Shown here: positions 48,962-57,948 of the stretch, in pieces
Layout of the letters: every line of letters starts with the position of its first letter
How positions within the stretch are numbered: the stretch's first letter is position 1
From: Sediminivirga luteola
GTDB lineage: Bacteria > Actinomycetota > Actinomycetes > Actinomycetales > Brevibacteriaceae
DNA: 64,000 nucleotides
Assembly: GCF_014639315.1 (NCBI RefSeq)
Contig: NZ_BMFY01000005.1
Location: forward strand, 124,001 to 188,000
Direction of reading: 5' to 3'
Translations under genes and position numbers: made by a program
The notes under the pieces: generated by a model
The model's database searches: none
Told to the model about the DNA's origin: nothing
What the model saw: the letters and a program-made list of their open reading frames with translations, nothing else

Positions 48962-50196
48962 GGCTCCTCGGGAAGATCGGCGGTGCTGGGGTAGCGGTGG
49001 GCGATGACGGCGTCCGGCGCGTAGCGCCAGCGCGGGAGGAACCGCTGGGCGTACCGTACTTCCGCCAGCAGCTGTTCCGCTCTCAAGCCCGGCAGCGACC
49101 CCTCGTCCAGCAGCGAGTCCGCGTCCGGGCCCAGGGCCGCCCGGTAACCTGCCAGGAATCCCCGGCCGGCCCGTTCGGCATGGGCGAACAACGACGGCTC
49201 CGCCCGGCCGAGCCGCTTCTGCGCCACGGCCGCGACCAGGTCGAGCGAGACCAGCATATGTGCCACGTCCCGGGCGGCGGGCTCGGCGCGCCAGCGCGTG
49301 GCGGAGTCCAGCTGCGGATCCCCGTCGAAGTCGATGAGCGCGATCCGGCCGGCGGGATCCCGCAGCACCTGCCCGATGTGCAGATCCCCGTGCAGCGGGA
49401 ACGCCAGACCTGGAGGCCGGTCCGCCAGGGAGGTCAGCGCCTCGCGGAGCGGTCCCACGCGGTTCTGCAGGCGAGCCGCCGCGGCGGAACCGGCCGCCGG
49501 GTCCGCCCCAGCATCATCACGGTTGTCGTCACGAGTGGCCTCCGCCAGCAGCCGTTCGGCTCGCCGGCGACGCTCTAGCGGCGCATCCTCAGGCTCCGGC
49601 CGGGCGCCGGCACCCGCGGACCCGCGGCCGGCCAGGATCGCGTGCACGCGTCCCACCGCGCGGCCCAGTTCCACCGCCCAGGCCGGTTCCGGGCCGGCAA
49701 CGCCACCGGAACCGCCAGCGCCATCGGTGCCGCCGGTCCGGTGAGCGGCCAGCAGCTCATCGACCGCCCACGTCCAGCCGTCGGTGGTGCCGGGCAGGAA
49801 CTCGCTGACCAGCGCGAGGGTGCCGGTGCCGTGGACCGGGTGCTCCCAGCCCACCTGCCCCGCCAGCGCGGGGACGTCGCGGCAGCCGGCATCGGCCAGG
49901 CGCGACAACAGCACCGTCGCGCGGTCGCATGCGCCCCAGTGGCCGGCGATCTTCACGACGTACCTGCCGTCCACGATCACCGAGGTCTGGGTCTGATCCA
50001 CGTCGATGGCGTTCTCCGGCGCCGCGGCGCCCACAGCCGGGTCCACCCTCCTGGCGAGTTCGCGGGCGAGGCCGTCACCGGCACGGGGCCGCCGGCCGCC
50101 CGCGGTGACGCGTCCATCGACGACCTCCAGGCGGACGCCCGCGACGGAGGGGGAACTGCCGTGCAGCACGGGCTGGGAAGTGGTGGCGTGGGTCAC
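48925..50196 (-). CDS. Glucosamine kinase-like phosphotransferase (maltokinase fold)
   Basis: A 423-residue kinase of the aminoglycoside phosphotransferase/maltokinase fold. The N-lobe has VDGRYVVKIAGHWG (ATP-site lysine); the catalytic loop is FPLHGDLHIGQVLRD and the metal site is LIDFDGDPQ. Actinomycete glucosamine kinases described in the literature share this fold and are longer than antibiotic kinases. The acidic, Gly-rich inserts at about residues 150-215 are poorly conserved. Pairing with a SIS-domain gene supports an amino-sugar substrate. A GTG start 6 bp after a TAGTAT box suggests a leaderless mRNA. Confidence 0.78.
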   Translation of the reverse strand: MTHATTSQPVLHGSSPSVAGVRLEVVDGRVTAGGRRPRAGDGLARELARRVDPAVGAAAPENAIDVDQTQTSVIVDGRYVVKIAGHWGACDRATVLLSRLADAGCRDVPALAGQVGWEHPVHGTGTLALVSEFLPGTTDGWTWAVDELLAAHRTGGTDGAGGSGGVAGPEPAWAVELGRAVGRVHAILAGRGSAGAGARPEPEDAPLERRRRAERLLAEATRDDNRDDAGADPAAGSAAAARLQNRVGPLREALTSLADRPPGLAFPLHGDLHIGQVLRDPAGRIALIDFDGDPQLDSATRWRAEPAARDVAHMLVSLDLVAAVAQKRLGRAEPSLFAHAERAGRGFLAGYRAALGPDADSLLDEGSLPGLRAEQLLAEVRYAQRFLPRWRYAPDAVIAHRYPSTADLPEEPWTPPPSAPIST

Positions 50197-50202
50197 ATTC
50201 GC

Positions 50203-50208
50203 ATACTA
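50203..50208 (-). promoter_or_regulatory. -10 box of the kinase gene, leaderless transcript likely
   Basis: TAGTAT on the minus strand ends 6 bp before the GTG start at 50196, with no ribosome site, so transcription likely begins at the start codon. Confidence 0.55.
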
Positions 50209-50320
50209 TCGGCGTCACGACCTCGCCGCCCGTAGAGGACACCGCGCCGCTGCCACGGGCACGCACTCGCAGCGGCCCTCGCGTGCCCCCCTGCGAGGGC
50301 GCGCAGATATGGAGACATCG

Positions 50321-51658
50321 ATGGCCGGTGAGTCCCGCACCTTCCTCTTCCTGCCCGAGAGCGCCTACGGCCCGACCAACAACTGCATCGGCATCGGCAA
50401 CGAGCTCCTCAAGCGCGGACACCGGCTCGTCTTCGCGGCCGAGCGCTCCTGGGACGGCAAACTCGCCGCCCTCGGCTTCGAGGAGGCGCTCGTGGACCTC
50501 GCTCCGCCGGCGGAACCCGCCGATGGCCAGGAAGAGGAGCAGGACGCCGGGCAGTTCTGGAAGGACTACATCAAGGAGATCTCCCCGGAATTCGCCAAGC
50601 CCACCATCGACCAGCTCGAGACGGTCTCCAAACCGATCATGCAGGAGCTGATCGACGGCGCCATCCATGCCGAACCGCAGCTGAAGGAGATCATCGCGCA
50701 GCTCCGGCCCGATGTCGTGGTGGAGGACAATGTGGTCGCCTTCCCCGCGCTGGTCACGGCACCGGCGCCGTTCGTGCGGATCGTCTCCTGCAATCCGCTG
50801 GAGATCCGCGGCCAGGGCATCGCCCCGGTGCTCTCGGGCCTGCCCGAGGACGATGCGCAGGCCCACGCGGAGTTCCGCGCGCGTTACGACCAGACCCACC
50901 GCCCGATGTGGGCGGACTTCAACCGCTGGGTGCAGGAACAGGGGGCGCCGGCACTGCCCGAACTGGAGTTCATGCACCCCGGCGATGTGAACCTCTACAT
51001 CTATCCCGAGGAGCTCGACTACCTCGGCCGGCGTCCTCTGCCGGGGCTGAACGAGCCCGGATCGGTCTGGCAGCGGGTGGAGTCATCCGTCCGCGAGACC
51101 GAAGCCGACGCCCAGCTGCCGCCGGGGTTCGCCGACGGCTCCCTTCCGCTGATCTACTTCAGCCTCGGCTCGCTCGGCTCGGCGGACGTGGGGCTGATGC
51201 GCAGGGTGGTCAGTGCCCTGGCCGATCAGCCCTATCGCGTGATCGTCTCCAAGGGACCCCTGCACGAGGAGATCGAACTGCCGGAGAACATGTGGGGCGA
51301 GGAATTCCTGCCGCAGACCACCATCCTCCCGCTGGTGGACCTGGTCATCACCCACGGCGGGAACAACACCACCACGGAGGCTTTCCACTTCGGCAAGCCC
51401 ATGGTGCTGCTGCCGCTGTTCTGGGACCAGTACGACAACGCCCAGCGGGTCCACGAGAAGGGTTTCGGGGTGCGGCTGGACACCTACGGCTTCACGCCGG
51501 AGCAGCTGCGCGCGGCGGTGGACGGCCTCCTGGCCGACACCGCCCTCCGGGAGCGCATGGCAGGGATCGGCGAGCGGATCCGCGCCGGCCGCGGGGTGAC
51601 CAGAGCCGCGGACGTGATCGAGGCGGCGGCCGGTTCCGCTGCCGGCCGCGCGGCGTGA
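50321..51658 (+). CDS. Family 1 glycosyltransferase (UGT/macrolide type)
   Basis: A 445-residue GT-B enzyme. ATG 50321 is chosen for its GGAG site 6 bases upstream; ATG 50309 is in frame. The N-domain begins FLFLPESAYGPTNNCIGIGN. The C-domain carries the nucleotide-sugar signature THGGNNTTTEAFHFGKPMVL and then PLFWDQYDNAQRVHEKGFGV, typical of UDP-glucosyl-/macrolide transferases. The acceptor is unknown; it could be a lipid, drug or secondary metabolite. It is divergent from the amino-sugar kinase pair, which might feed its donor sugar. Confidence 0.87.
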   Translation: MAGESRTFLFLPESAYGPTNNCIGIGNELLKRGHRLVFAAERSWDGKLAALGFEEALVDLAPPAEPADGQEEEQDAGQFWKDYIKEISPEFAKPTIDQLETVSKPIMQELIDGAIHAEPQLKEIIAQLRPDVVVEDNVVAFPALVTAPAPFVRIVSCNPLEIRGQGIAPVLSGLPEDDAQAHAEFRARYDQTHRPMWADFNRWVQEQGAPALPELEFMHPGDVNLYIYPEELDYLGRRPLPGLNEPGSVWQRVESSVRETEADAQLPPGFADGSLPLIYFSLGSLGSADVGLMRRVVSALADQPYRVIVSKGPLHEEIELPENMWGEEFLPQTTILPLVDLVITHGGNNTTTEAFHFGKPMVLLPLFWDQYDNAQRVHEKGFGVRLDTYGFTPEQLRAAVDGLLADTALRERMAGIGERIRAGRGVTRAADVIEAAAGSAAGRAA

Positions 51659-51691
51659 GCGGGCGGTCCGGCATTCCGGCAGGGGATGTTT

Positions 51692-51730
51692 CCGTCAGAT
51701 GACGGCAGGTATCTTTTTGGTTTCTTTTGC
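51692..51730 (+). terminator. Possible U-rich terminator of the glycosyltransferase gene
   Basis: CCGTC (51692-51696) pairs with GACGG (51701-51705) around a 4-nt loop; a T-rich tract (51711-51730) follows after a short gap. The stem is short, so this is only a candidate. Confidence 0.45.
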
Positions 51731-51891
51731 ACTTCCGCCCGCCGCCGGGGCCTGCCGGCTGCGTCACAAAACGTAGGATAAAGCGCACCGCGCCTGCTGG
51801 CGCGAATCCGCACCGCTGACCCGCCCCGCCGGCCCGCACCCGAGAGTGCGGGCGTTGCACGGGACGCGCTTACCATTCAGGAGAGACACAC

Positions 51892-52995
51892 ATGATGAGG
51901 TCGATGTGGACCAAGAGGTCCCTGACCGCGGCCGGCGTCGCCGCCGCCGGAGCACTCGTTCTGTCCGGCTGCGGGCAGGCTCCCGACGAGGCCCCGGAGG
52001 CAGCCGGCGGCGAGGAGAGCGTCGATTACAAGGCGTGCATCGTCTCCGACGCCGGCGGCTGGGACGACCAGTCCTTCAACCAGTCCGGCTACGAGGGCCT
52101 GATGGCCGCCGTCGACGAGTTCGGCATCGAGCACGCCGAGGCGCAGTCCCAGTCCGACGCGGACTTCGGCCCCAATGTGGACAGCATGGTCCAGCAGGGC
52201 TGCAACGTCGTCTTCGGCGTCGGCTTCCTCCTGGAGGAGGCTCTGCACGATGCCGCGGAGGCCAACCCGGAGACCGACTTCGCGCTGATCGACTCGACCT
52301 TCTCCGACGCCGACGGCAACCCGGCCGAGCTGGAGAACGGCAAGCCGCTGGTCTTCAACACCGCCGAGGCCGCCTACCTGGCCGGCTACGTGGCCGCCGC
52401 CATGAGCGAGACCGGCACCGTCGCCACCTTCGGCGGCATGCAGATCCCCTCGGTGACCATCTTCATGGACGGTTTCGCCGACGGCGTCGACCGCTACAAC
52501 GAGGACAACGGCGAGGACGTCCAGCTGCTCGGCTGGAACAAGGAGAGCCAGCAGGGCTCCTTCTCCGGCGACTTCGACAACCAGAGCCAGGGCCGCACCA
52601 TCGCCGAGCAGTTCCTCTCCCAGGACGCCGATGTCATCATGCCGGTCGCCGGTCCGGTCGGCCTGGGTGCCGCCGCCGCCATCGACGAGGTCGACGACGC
52701 CAAGCTGATCTGGGTCGACTCCGACGGCTACGAGTCCACCGAGCACGGCGACATCATCCTCACCTCGGTGCTCAAGCAGATCTCCCAGGCCGTGTACGAC
52801 ACGGTCGAGGAGGGCGTGAACGACCAGTTCGACGCCACCCCGTACGTCGGCACGCTGGAGAACGAAGGCGTCGGCCTGGCACCGTTCCACGATTTCGAGG
52901 ACGAGGTTCCCCAGGAGGTCAAGGACAAGGTCGATGAGCTCCGCCAGGAGATCATCAGCGGCGAGACCGTCGTCGAGACGGAGAACGCCCCGTAA
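51892..52995 (+). CDS. BMP-family nucleoside-binding lipoprotein
   Basis: A 367-residue ABC-transporter binding lipoprotein (PnrA/BmpA/Med type). Lipobox LSGC, Cys27. The start follows CAGGAGAG. Family motifs are VSDAGGWDDQSFNQSGYEGL, VQQGCNVVFGVGFLLEEAL, EAAYLAGYVAAAMSETGTVATFGG in part, and VIMPVAGPVGLGAAAAIDE. Such proteins bind purine or pyrimidine nucleosides. It is the first gene of a run with ATPase, two permeases and nucleoside-degrading enzymes, which fixes the likely ligand class. Confidence 0.93.
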   Translation: MMRSMWTKRSLTAAGVAAAGALVLSGCGQAPDEAPEAAGGEESVDYKACIVSDAGGWDDQSFNQSGYEGLMAAVDEFGIEHAEAQSQSDADFGPNVDSMVQQGCNVVFGVGFLLEEALHDAAEANPETDFALIDSTFSDADGNPAELENGKPLVFNTAEAAYLAGYVAAAMSETGTVATFGGMQIPSVTIFMDGFADGVDRYNEDNGEDVQLLGWNKESQQGSFSGDFDNQSQGRTIAEQFLSQDADVIMPVAGPVGLGAAAAIDEVDDAKLIWVDSDGYESTEHGDIILTSVLKQISQAVYDTVEEGVNDQFDATPYVGTLENEGVGLAPFHDFEDEVPQEVKDKVDELRQEIISGETVVETENAP

Positions 52996-53029
52996 CAGGC
53001 GCCCGGCGCCTTTACTATGGTCCCGTGAC

Positions 53030-53063
53030 GGTGGCCCGCCCCGCATGCCGGGTGCGGGCCACC
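53030..53063 (+). terminator. Attenuating hairpin between lipoprotein and ATPase genes
   Basis: GGTGGCCCGC (53030-53039) pairs with GCGGGCCACC (53054-53063), a perfect 10-bp stem. In this position it likely protects or partly terminates the lipoprotein mRNA, giving more binding protein than transporter. Confidence 0.6.
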
Positions 53064-53150
53064 GGCGGGTACAGCTATCCGACGGGCGGGGACCCCGACG
53101 CGACCACGGCGTCGCGCGGCCCGGCTCTGGTATGAAAGGGAGCACGGGCA

Positions 53151-54728
53151 GTGAAACTGGAGCTCAAGGGGGTCACCAAGCGGTTCGGCTCCTTCACCGC
53201 CAACGACCGGATCAGCCTCACCGTCGAACCCGGCGAGATCCACGCCCTGCTGGGTGAGAACGGTGCGGGCAAGTCCACCCTGATGAACACCATCTACGGA
53301 CTGTACGCGCCGGACGAAGGCGAGATCCTGCTGGACGACGAGCCTGCGCGGTTCGATGGCCCCGGCGATGCGGTGGCCGCCGGCATCGGCATGGTGCACC
53401 AGCACTTCATGCTCATCCCCGTCTTCACCGTCACCGAGTCGGTGGCGCTCGGCTACGAGCCCACCAAGGGGCCGGGCCTGCTCGACTTCACCCAGGCGCG
53501 CGAGCGGGTGCGGGAGATCTCCGCGCGGTTCGGCTTCGACGTCGATCCCGACGCCGTGATCGAGGAACTGCCGGTCGGCGCGCAGCAGCGCGTGGAGATC
53601 ATCAAGGCGCTCTCCCGCGACGCCAAGGTCCTCATCCTGGACGAGCCCACCGCCGTGCTCACGCCCCAGGAGACCGACGAGCTCATCGCCATCATGCGCC
53701 AGCTCAAGGACAACGGCACCAGCATCGTCTTCATCACCCACAAGCTCCGCGAGGTGCGCGCCATCGCGGACCGGATCACCGTGATCCGCCGGGGCAAGGT
53801 GGTCGGGCAGGCCACGCCGGACGCCTCCGAGACCGAGCTGGCCAGCCTCATGGTCGGCCGCGCGGTCAGCCTGACCACGGACAAGGAGCCGGCCCGGCCC
53901 GGCGAGGTGACCTTCGCCATCGACGGCCTGACCGTCCTGGACTCCGCAGACAAGGTCGTCGTCGACGATGTGGACCTGACGGTGCGCCGGGGCGAGATCC
54001 TGGCGGTGGCCGGCGTGCAGGGAAACGGCCAGACCGAGCTGGCCGAGGCGATCCTGGGGGTGCGGGAGGCCGTCGCCGGGACGATCGAGCTCGACGGCAA
54101 GGACCTGGGGCCGCTGAGCGTGAAGGAACGCCTGCGGGCCGGACTCGGCTTCGTTCCCGAGGACCGTTCCACCGACGGCGTCATCCCCGGCTTCTCCATC
54201 ACCGAGAATTTCGTGCTGGACATGTACGACCAGCCCCCTTACGCCAAAGGCCTGGCCATGCGCCCGGCCGCCCTGCGGGAGGCCGCGACGACGCAGACCG
54301 AGCGCTTCGACGTGCGGCTGGGGACCGTCGACGATCCCATCTCCACGCTGTCCGGCGGCAATCAGCAGAAGGTCGTCCTGGCCCGGGAGATGAGCCGCGA
54401 GCTGCGCCTGTTCGTCGCCAGCCAGCCGACCCGCGGCCTGGACGTGGGTTCCATCGAGTTCGTCCATCGCACCATCGTGGAGGAACGGGACAAGGGCACG
54501 CCGTGCATCATCGTGTCCACCGAACTCGATGAGGTCATCAACCTGGCGGACCGGATCGCCGTGATGTACCGCGGCAGGATCGTCGGGATCGTCCCGGCGG
54601 ACACCCCGCGCGACGTCCTGGGCCTGATGATGGCCGGCGTGCCCGCCGAGGAGGCCGTGCAGGAGGCCAGCCGGCACCAGACCGCCCTGAGCGAGGCGGA
54701 CGACGCCGCCGAGGAGGAGAACCGATGA
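53151..54728 (+). CDS. Nucleoside ABC transporter ATP-binding protein (two NBDs)
   Basis: A 525-residue ATPase with two fused nucleotide-binding domains, typical of the BMP/Nup family. Domain 1 has [20 protein letters not shown] and the HQHFMLIP Q-loop; its signature is unusual (LPVGAQQRVE instead of LSGGQ). Domain 2 has a degenerate Walker A (GVQGNGQTE) but a good signature LSGGNQQK and SQPTRGLD. This asymmetric pattern is normal for the family. GTG start after AAAGGGAG. It overlaps the first permease by 4 bp. Confidence 0.92.
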   Translation: MKLELKGVTKRFGSFTANDRISLTVEPGEIHALLGENGAGKSTLMNTIYGLYAPDEGEILLDDEPARFDGPGDAVAAGIGMVHQHFMLIPVFTVTESVALGYEPTKGPGLLDFTQARERVREISARFGFDVDPDAVIEELPVGAQQRVEIIKALSRDAKVLILDEPTAVLTPQETDELIAIMRQLKDNGTSIVFITHKLREVRAIADRITVIRRGKVVGQATPDASETELASLMVGRAVSLTTDKEPARPGEVTFAIDGLTVLDSADKVVVDDVDLTVRRGEILAVAGVQGNGQTELAEAILGVREAVAGTIELDGKDLGPLSVKERLRAGLGFVPEDRSTDGVIPGFSITENFVLDMYDQPPYAKGLAMRPAALREAATTQTERFDVRLGTVDDPISTLSGGNQQKVVLAREMSRELRLFVASQPTRGLDVGSIEFVHRTIVEERDKGTPCIIVSTELDEVINLADRIAVMYRGRIVGIVPADTPRDVLGLMMAGVPAEEAVQEASRHQTALSEADDAAEEENR

Positions 54729-56014
54729 GCGCCGGTGGGACCGGGGAGAACGAACCGCGCGACGAAGCGCGCGCAGGCGCGCTCGCGCAGGCCGAGGGAC
54801 GTGTGGCGCGTGCCCTGCGGGAGATGGGGCAGAGCTCCTGGCTGGTCTCCGTCCTGGCGGTGGTGCTGGCGCTGATCGCCGGTGGCGTGCTGATCCTGGC
54901 CGCCAACCGCGAGGTCCAGGCCACCCTCGGCTACTTCTTCGCCCGTCCGGTGGATTTCTTCGCCGTGTCCTGGCAGGTGCTCACCGACGCCTACTCGGCG
55001 CTGTTCCGCGGCGCGGTGTTCGACTGGCAGGCCCCCAGCGCCGTGCGCACCATCCGGCCGATCACCGAGACCATGGTCTATTCCGTGCCGCTGATCCTCT
55101 CAGGCCTGGGCATCGCCATCGGGTTCCGCTCGGGCATGCTCAACATCGGCGGTCAGGGCCAGATCATCCTGGGCGCCTCCTTCGCCGGCTTCATCGGCTA
55201 CTGGATGCAGCTGCCGGTGGGCCTGCACCTGCTGCTGGCCCTCCTGGGCGGCGCGCTGGGCGGAGCCATCTGGGGCGGCATCGCCGGCGTGCTCAAAGCG
55301 CGCACCGGCGCCAATGAGGTGATCGTGACGATCATGCTCAACAACATCGCCATCTACCTGCTGGCGTGGCTGCTGCAGCAGCGCTGGTTCACCCAGACCG
55401 ATTCGAACCAGCCGCAGTCGGCGGCGGTGGCCGAGTCCGCGCAGCTCTTCGGCCTGCTCGGCCCGCAGTTCCGGCTGCACGCCGGGTTCATCCTGGCGAT
55501 CCTGGCCACCCTCGCGGTGTGGTGGCTGATGGAGCGCTCGACCCTGGGCTTCGAGTTCCGCGCCATCGGGGAGAACCCCGAGGCCGCGCGGACCGCGGGC
55601 ATCTCCGTGGTCAAAGCCACCGCCCTCGTGCTCATCATCGCTGGTGCGCTGTCCGGGCTGGGCGGCGCCGCCCATGTGCTGGGCACAGAGCACCGGCTGA
55701 CCGGAGGGATCGCCGGAACGCTCGGCTTCGACGCCATCACGGTGGCGCTGCTGGGACGCTCCCGGCCGCTGGGGACCTTCCTGGCCGGCCTGCTGTTCGG
55801 CGGCCTGAAGGCCGGCGGCGTCCTGATGCAGTCCCAGACCGGCACGCCCATCGACATCGTGCTGGTGCTGCAGTCCGTGATCGTCCTGCTGATCGCCGCG
55901 CCGCCCCTGGTGCGGGCCATCTTCTTCCTGCCCCGTCCCGGCGGCAGGCCCCCTGCGTCCTCACGGCGCGCCCGGCGACAGCGATCCGCCGCGAAGAAGG
56001 AGGTGGCGGCATGA
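54725..56014 (+). CDS. Nucleoside ABC transporter permease 1 (YufP/NupB type)
   Basis: A 429-residue permease of the BPD_transp_2 family. After a polar N-terminus (about 40 residues) come roughly nine membrane helices. Signature segments are GLGIAIGFRSGMLNIGGQGQ, AGVLKARTGANEVIVTIMLN and the coupling loop FRAIGENPEAARTAGISV. The C-terminal tail is basic (SRRARRQRSAAKK). It overlaps both neighbours by 4 bp, so all transporter parts are translated in step. Confidence 0.92.
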   Translation: MSAGGTGENEPRDEARAGALAQAEGRVARALREMGQSSWLVSVLAVVLALIAGGVLILAANREVQATLGYFFARPVDFFAVSWQVLTDAYSALFRGAVFDWQAPSAVRTIRPITETMVYSVPLILSGLGIAIGFRSGMLNIGGQGQIILGASFAGFIGYWMQLPVGLHLLLALLGGALGGAIWGGIAGVLKARTGANEVIVTIMLNNIAIYLLAWLLQQRWFTQTDSNQPQSAAVAESAQLFGLLGPQFRLHAGFILAILATLAVWWLMERSTLGFEFRAIGENPEAARTAGISVVKATALVLIIAGALSGLGGAAHVLGTEHRLTGGIAGTLGFDAITVALLGRSRPLGTFLAGLLFGGLKAGGVLMQSQTGTPIDIVLVLQSVIVLLIAAPPLVRAIFFLPRPGGRPPASSRRARRQRSAAKKEVAA

Positions 56015-57306
56015 GTACCACGCAGACAGCCGTCCATGCCGAACCACGCGAAGAGGCCGCCCACGGCACCCGGCCGATCGCGTGGAAGTTCCCGGTGACC
56101 TATGCGGCGCTCGCGCTGCTCTCGCTCCTGGTCTTCGCGCTGTTCTCCCCGGCCGGAGCGCGCACCCGCTTCCAGCTGTCCACCGGCAGCGACTTCATCG
56201 CCATCCCGGTCCTCGACCTGCCCTCGCGGCCGGCCACCTGGACGCTTGGCCTGGTGCTTGCCGCCCTGGCGGCGTTCGCCATCTGGCGCGCCGTGCAGCG
56301 GGCCCGCACCGGAGTGTGGCTCCCGGTGCTGTTCGGCACGCTCTTCGTCCTGGCGTTCCTGGTCTGGGCCGGCGCTGACCGCAACGCCGTCATCCCCCTG
56401 GTCACCGTGCTCACCGGCGCCCTGGCGCTGTCGGTGCCGCTCATCTTCGGCGCGATGTGCGGCCTGGTGGGTGAACGCTCGGGCATCATCAACATCGCCA
56501 TCGAGGGTCAGCTCCTGGCCGGCGCGTTCCTGGCCGCCGTCGTCGCCTCGGTGTTCACCAGCGCTTACGCAGGCCTCTTCGCCGCGCCCGTCGCCGGGGC
56601 CCTCGTGGCGGTCCTGCTGACCTTCTTCGCGGTGAAGTACCAGGTCAACCAGATCATCATCGGCGTCGTGCTGAACGTGCTGGTGGTGGGCCTGACGAGC
56701 TTCCTGTTCTCCACCGTGCTCACCCAGAACGCGGAGCTGTGGAACGCACGCCAGCAGCTGCCCCGGCTGCCGATCCCGGTGCTCTCCCAGATCCCCGTGA
56801 TCGGCCCGGTCCTGTTCAATCAGACGATCCTGGTCTACCTGATGTACGTGATCGTCGCGCTGCTGCACGTCTTCGTCTTCAAGTCCCGCTGGGGCCTGCG
56901 GATGCGCGCGGTCGGCGAGCACCCGAAGGCCGCCGACACGGTCGGCATCAACGTCAACCGCACCCGGGTGGTGAACACGATCATGGCCGGTGCCATCGCG
57001 GGTCTGGGCGGCGCGTTCTTCACCATCGGCCAAGGCCTGGCCTTCGGCAAGGAGATGTCCGCCGGGCAGGGGTTCATCGCCCTGGCGGCGATGATCCTGG
57101 GCCGCTGGAACCCGGTCGGAGCGCTGTTCGCCGCGCTGCTGTTCGGCTTCTCCACCAGCATCGGCAATGTCCTGGCCACCATCGGCACCCCCGTGCCCAG
57201 CGAGGTGCTGCTGATGCTGCCGTACATCATCACGATCTTCGCCGTCGCCGGCTTCGTCGGCCGGGTGCGGCCCCCGGCGGCGGAGGGCGTGCCCTATGAG
57301 AAATGA
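56011..57306 (+). CDS. Nucleoside ABC transporter permease 2 (YufQ/NupC type)
   Basis: A 431-residue permease. It has MCGLVGERSGIINIAIEGQL, FFAVKYQVNQIIIGVVLNVL and the coupling loop MRAVGEHPKAADTVGINVNR. With the first permease it forms the heterodimeric channel. The N-terminal 120 residues carry extra helices not seen in shorter homologues. The start overlaps the previous stop (ATGA) and its end overlaps cytidine deaminase by 11 bp. Confidence 0.92.
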   Translation: MSTTQTAVHAEPREEAAHGTRPIAWKFPVTYAALALLSLLVFALFSPAGARTRFQLSTGSDFIAIPVLDLPSRPATWTLGLVLAALAAFAIWRAVQRARTGVWLPVLFGTLFVLAFLVWAGADRNAVIPLVTVLTGALALSVPLIFGAMCGLVGERSGIINIAIEGQLLAGAFLAAVVASVFTSAYAGLFAAPVAGALVAVLLTFFAVKYQVNQIIIGVVLNVLVVGLTSFLFSTVLTQNAELWNARQQLPRLPIPVLSQIPVIGPVLFNQTILVYLMYVIVALLHVFVFKSRWGLRMRAVGEHPKAADTVGINVNRTRVVNTIMAGAIAGLGGAFFTIGQGLAFGKEMSAGQGFIALAAMILGRWNPVGALFAALLFGFSTSIGNVLATIGTPVPSEVLLMLPYIITIFAVAGFVGRVRPPAAEGVPYEK

Positions 57307-57814
57307 CGAGCAGGCTGTGACCGTCCTGCGGGCATTCGGTGACGAGCAGACCGGGACCGGTGACGGGAACCCGGATCAGGTCCCACCGGCATCGGCGCCC
57401 CGTGCCGGCGGCGAGGCCGGCTTGGCCTCAGCGGTCGACTGGGAGGGGCTGCGCGCCCTCGCCCGGGAGGCCATGGCCCGCGCCTATGTGCCCTACTCGC
57501 AGTATCCGGTCGGTGCTGCCGCGCTCGTCGACGATGGCCGGCTGGTGTCAGGCTGCAATGTGGAGAACGCCTCCTACGGGCTGACCCTGTGCGCCGAATG
57601 CGGCCTGGTCTCCGAGCTGGCGCGCACCGGCGGGGGCAGGTTGCTGGCCTTCGCCTGCGTTGATGCGGACGGGCGGGCGCTCGTGCCGTGCGGACGCTGC
57701 CGGCAGCTGCTGTTCGAGTTCGGCGGCCCGGAGCTGCTGCTGGACATGCCCTCCGGCATCCGTCCGCTCAGCGAGGTGCTTCCGGAGGCCTTCGGTCCCG
57801 GTCATCTGGCCTGA
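57296..57814 (+). CDS. cdd: Cytidine deaminase
   Basis: A 172-residue zinc deaminase of the homotetrameric type, converting (deoxy)cytidine to (deoxy)uridine. Zinc and catalytic residues lie in CNVENASYGLTLCAECG (Cys, Glu) and in VPCGRCRQ (Cys pair). An N-terminal extension of about 45 low-complexity residues precedes the domain; a later GTG (57317) is possible. It overlaps the permease gene by 11 bp, tying deamination to nucleoside uptake. Confidence 0.92.
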   Translation: MRNDEQAVTVLRAFGDEQTGTGDGNPDQVPPASAPRAGGEAGLASAVDWEGLRALAREAMARAYVPYSQYPVGAAALVDDGRLVSGCNVENASYGLTLCAECGLVSELARTGGGRLLAFACVDADGRALVPCGRCRQLLFEFGGPELLLDMPSGIRPLSEVLPEAFGPGHLA

Positions 57815-57948
57815 GCGTCCACAGCTGCGGGGCACTGCTGCTCCGCCGGCCACGACTGCTCTGGCGCGCATCACTGACATACTGGTCGGACGGGCGCTCA
57901 CGCCCTCCGGCGATCCCATCTGTTCGCGAACAGGAAGCGAGAACTCCC

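Noticed and set aside
53578-53592. Apparent loss of the ABC signature motif in domain 1 of the nucleoside ATPase
   Set aside because: LPVGAQQRVE is the normal sequence in BMP-associated two-domain ATPases, not a defect.
52728-54677. 649-codon minus-strand frame opposite the nucleoside transporter ATPase
   Set aside because: Covers both ATPase domains in antisense; His/Asp/Gly-rich shadow composition.
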